From an uncultured Mucilaginibacter sp. (lineage in GTDB: Bacteria > Bacteroidota > Bacteroidia > Sphingobacteriales > Sphingobacteriaceae): a stretch of 64,000 nt of DNA. The DNA lies in assembly GCA_903866915.1 (NCBI GenBank), contig CAIPPO010000087.1:1-64000 (forward strand), read 5' to 3'. The translations under genes and the position numbers were made by a program. This document shows positions 62,100 through 64,000 of this stretch, piece by piece (positions within the stretch are counted from its first letter, which is position 1; each line of letters begins with the position of its first letter). The notes below the pieces were generated by a model, which had not been told where the DNA came from, searched no databases, and saw only the letters and a list, made by a program, of their open reading frames with translations.

Positions 62100-63524
62100 C
62101 TAACATTCCGGCAAACTAATAGGAATATTGATGGCGAGGCCACCATCGGAGGTTTCTTTGTATTTGGAGTTCATGTCGAGGGCGGTTTGCCACATGGTTT
62201 TTACAACGGCGTCGAGGCTCACTTTGGCTTTGTCGGGATTGGTTTGCAGGGCGAGCTGTGAGGCGGTTATGGCCTTAATGGCACCCATCGTATTGCGTTC
62301 GATGCAGGGCACCTGTACCAGGCCGGCAATGGGATCGCAGGTGAGGCCCAGGTGGTGTTCCATCGCAATTTCGGCGGCCATCAGCACCTGCCTTTGCGAG
62401 CCGCCCAGACATTCGGTAAGCGCCGCGGCAGCCATAGCTGAAGAAACGCCAATCTCGGCCTGGCAGCCGCCCATGGCCGCGGATAGCGTAGCTCCTTTTT
62501 TAAAGATACTACCCACTTCGGAAGCGGTGCAGATGAACCGGATGATCTTCTCATCGCTAAACCCATCGCAAAACACAATCAAGTATTGCAACACAGCCGG
62601 CACCACGCCTGCCGCGCCATTGGTTGGCGCGGTAACAACCCGCCCAAAAGAAGCATTTTCCTCGTTTACGGCCAAAGCAAAGCAGCTCACCCAGTCGAGG
62701 GTGTTTTTGAAGCTGTCGCCGGTTGCTCTGATGGCATGCACCCATTCGCCATAATCCTGGTAAGGTATATTACCGATAAGTCGCTTATTAAGGCTGGCCG
62801 CACGGCGTGCCACATTCAGCCCTCCGGGCAGGTACCCCGTGGTATGGCAACCGCGGTAGATGCATTCGCGCATCACCCGGAAAATATTCAGTATTCCACC
62901 TTTGGTATCTGCTTCGCAGCGCCAGGCCAGCTCGTTCTCCAGTACCACCTCCGATATTTTAAGACCGGTTTTTAGGCACCAATGGAGCAGATCGGCCGCA
63001 TGTTCGATAGGAAATGGTAGATCGACCTCGGATTTGCCCGTCCCCGGTGTCGCACCTTCCTGTACCACAAAGCCGCCACCAATAGAATAATAAGTTTCAG
63101 AAACCGCCCTCCCGTTGGCCAATAAAGCCTGGAAGGTAACGGCGTTAGGATGAAAAGGCAGTTGCTCAAGATAAAGGAACAACAGGTCATCGCTGTCATT
63201 AAAAGCGATCTCCTGGCTCCCTCCAAGCAATAGCTGCCCGGAGCTTTTGATATCGGCTATTTTATCATCGATCGCACTAACATCAAAGGTAACCGGGTCG
63301 TCGCCACTCAAGCCCAGCAGGATAGCGATATCCGTACCGTGGCCCTTACCGGTTTTGGCCAGCGAACCATAAAGCAGAATCTTTATACCTTCGACCTGGG
63401 TCAACTCGTAACCCAGCCGATGCACAAACTGCTGGGCGGCACGCCATGGCCCCAGTGTATGCGAACTTGAAGGGCCGATGCCGATCTTAAATATGTCAAA
63501 AACGGATATCTGTTCGCGCTTCAT
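62100..63524 (-). CDS. sdaA: L-serine ammonia-lyase (single-chain, iron-sulfur type)
   Basis: [90 protein letters not shown]. Confidence 0.95.
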   Translation of the reverse strand: MKREQISVFDIFKIGIGPSSSHTLGPWRAAQQFVHRLGYELTQVEGIKILLYGSLAKTGKGHGTDIAILLGLSGDDPVTFDVSAIDDKIADIKSSGQLLLGGSQEIAFNDSDDLLFLYLEQLPFHPNAVTFQALLANGRAVSETYYSIGGGFVVQEGATPGTGKSEVDLPFPIEHAADLLHWCLKTGLKISEVVLENELAWRCEADTKGGILNIFRVMRECIYRGCHTTGYLPGGLNVARRAASLNKRLIGNIPYQDYGEWVHAIRATGDSFKNTLDWVSCFALAVNEENASFGRVVTAPTNGAAGVVPAVLQYLIVFCDGFSDEKIIRFICTASEVGSIFKKGATLSAAMGGCQAEIGVSSAMAAAALTECLGGSQRQVLMAAEIAMEHHLGLTCDPIAGLVQVPCIERNTMGAIKAITASQLALQTNPDKAKVSLDAVVKTMWQTALDMNSKYKETSDGGLAINIPISLPEC

Positions 63525-63644
63525 GAGGTAAAATTAAGGATAGTATTACAAAATTACTCAGCCACATTTTGTATTATCAAAAATTATTAATAGCTTCATT
63601 TCCAGCTAAACACACATCATTCTTAAACTTAACCGCACATTAAA

Positions 63645-64000
63645 ATGAACAATTATGATCCATCGGCCGGCGTTTTCGCCAGCTTTGCTGCACTGTTCGC
63701 GGTGCTTTTTATTCCTCTTCTTATAATCTCCGTCGTTTTGGTAATTGCAAATTGGAAAATTTACGAAAAAGCCGGAAAACCAGGCTGGGCTGCTATTATA
63801 CCAATTTACAACATTATTGTTTTGCTCGAGATTGTTGGCAAACCCGTATGGTGGATTATTCTGTTTCTGGTGCCTTGTGTAAACATCATTTTTGCTATCT
63901 GGACCATTAACTTACTTAGCAAAAGCTTTGGTCAAAGCGAAGGGTTTACGGTAGGTCTTGTTTTTTTACCCTATATATTTTATCCGATTCTTGGATTTGG
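63645..64000 (+). CDS. DUF5684-like small membrane protein, truncated by the window edge
   Basis: ATG at 63645: MNNYDPSAGVFASFAALFAVLFIPLLIISVVLVIANWKIYEKAGKPGWAAIIPIYNIIVLLEIVGKPVWWIILFLVPCVNII...; open to the end. Confidence 0.82.
   Translation, partial: MNNYDPSAGVFASFAALFAVLFIPLLIISVVLVIANWKIYEKAGKPGWAAIIPIYNIIVLLEIVGKPVWWIILFLVPCVNIIFAIWTINLLSKSFGQSEGFTVGLVFLPYIFYPILGF

Noticed and set aside
62128-62754. 208-aa plus-strand ORF antisense to sdaA
   Set aside because: Fully overlaps a strongly recognised sdaA; composition is a by-product of the antisense frame.

Overview
The window looks like a Bacteroidota chromosome, probably Sphingobacteriaceae (Mucilaginibacter/Pedobacter-like; inferred from gene content and a TTTG-N19-TAnnTTTG promoter, not from a database search). 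It is mostly housekeeping and metabolic genes. The left end is a minus-strand respiratory operon: Alternative Complex III (ActA-F) followed by cytochrome oxidase subunits II and I. Downstream are a deoxyhypusine-synthase-like gene, prfB with its programmed +1 frameshift, pgi, dnaG, three paralogous small lipoproteins around an EamA transporter, asnS, secA, purD, two tandem DUF4369/TlpA-like genes, a phosphoserine-phosphatase/ACT fusion, tryptophan 2,3-dioxygenase, ilvE, a TonB receptor/beta-helix lipoprotein/nuclease-phosphatase/metallophosphoesterase cluster, clpS, a protein with three tandem TonB-plug-like units and no barrel, dcd, a phosphopantetheinyl transferase, lipB and sdaA. I saw no rRNA, tRNA, CRISPR array, prophage or transposase. 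The best candidates for follow-up are: (1) degenerate arrays with a 7-8 nt step in many intergenic gaps, often directly after stop codons; (2) the SusD-less TonB receptor cluster with a 20-bp perfect hairpin between its genes; (3) the triple-plug, barrel-less surface protein; (4) a roughly 660-bp intergenic region rich in inverted repeats; (5) a SerB-like protein carrying a PGDH remnant without a Rossmann domain plus an ACT domain. None is proven to be a new system.
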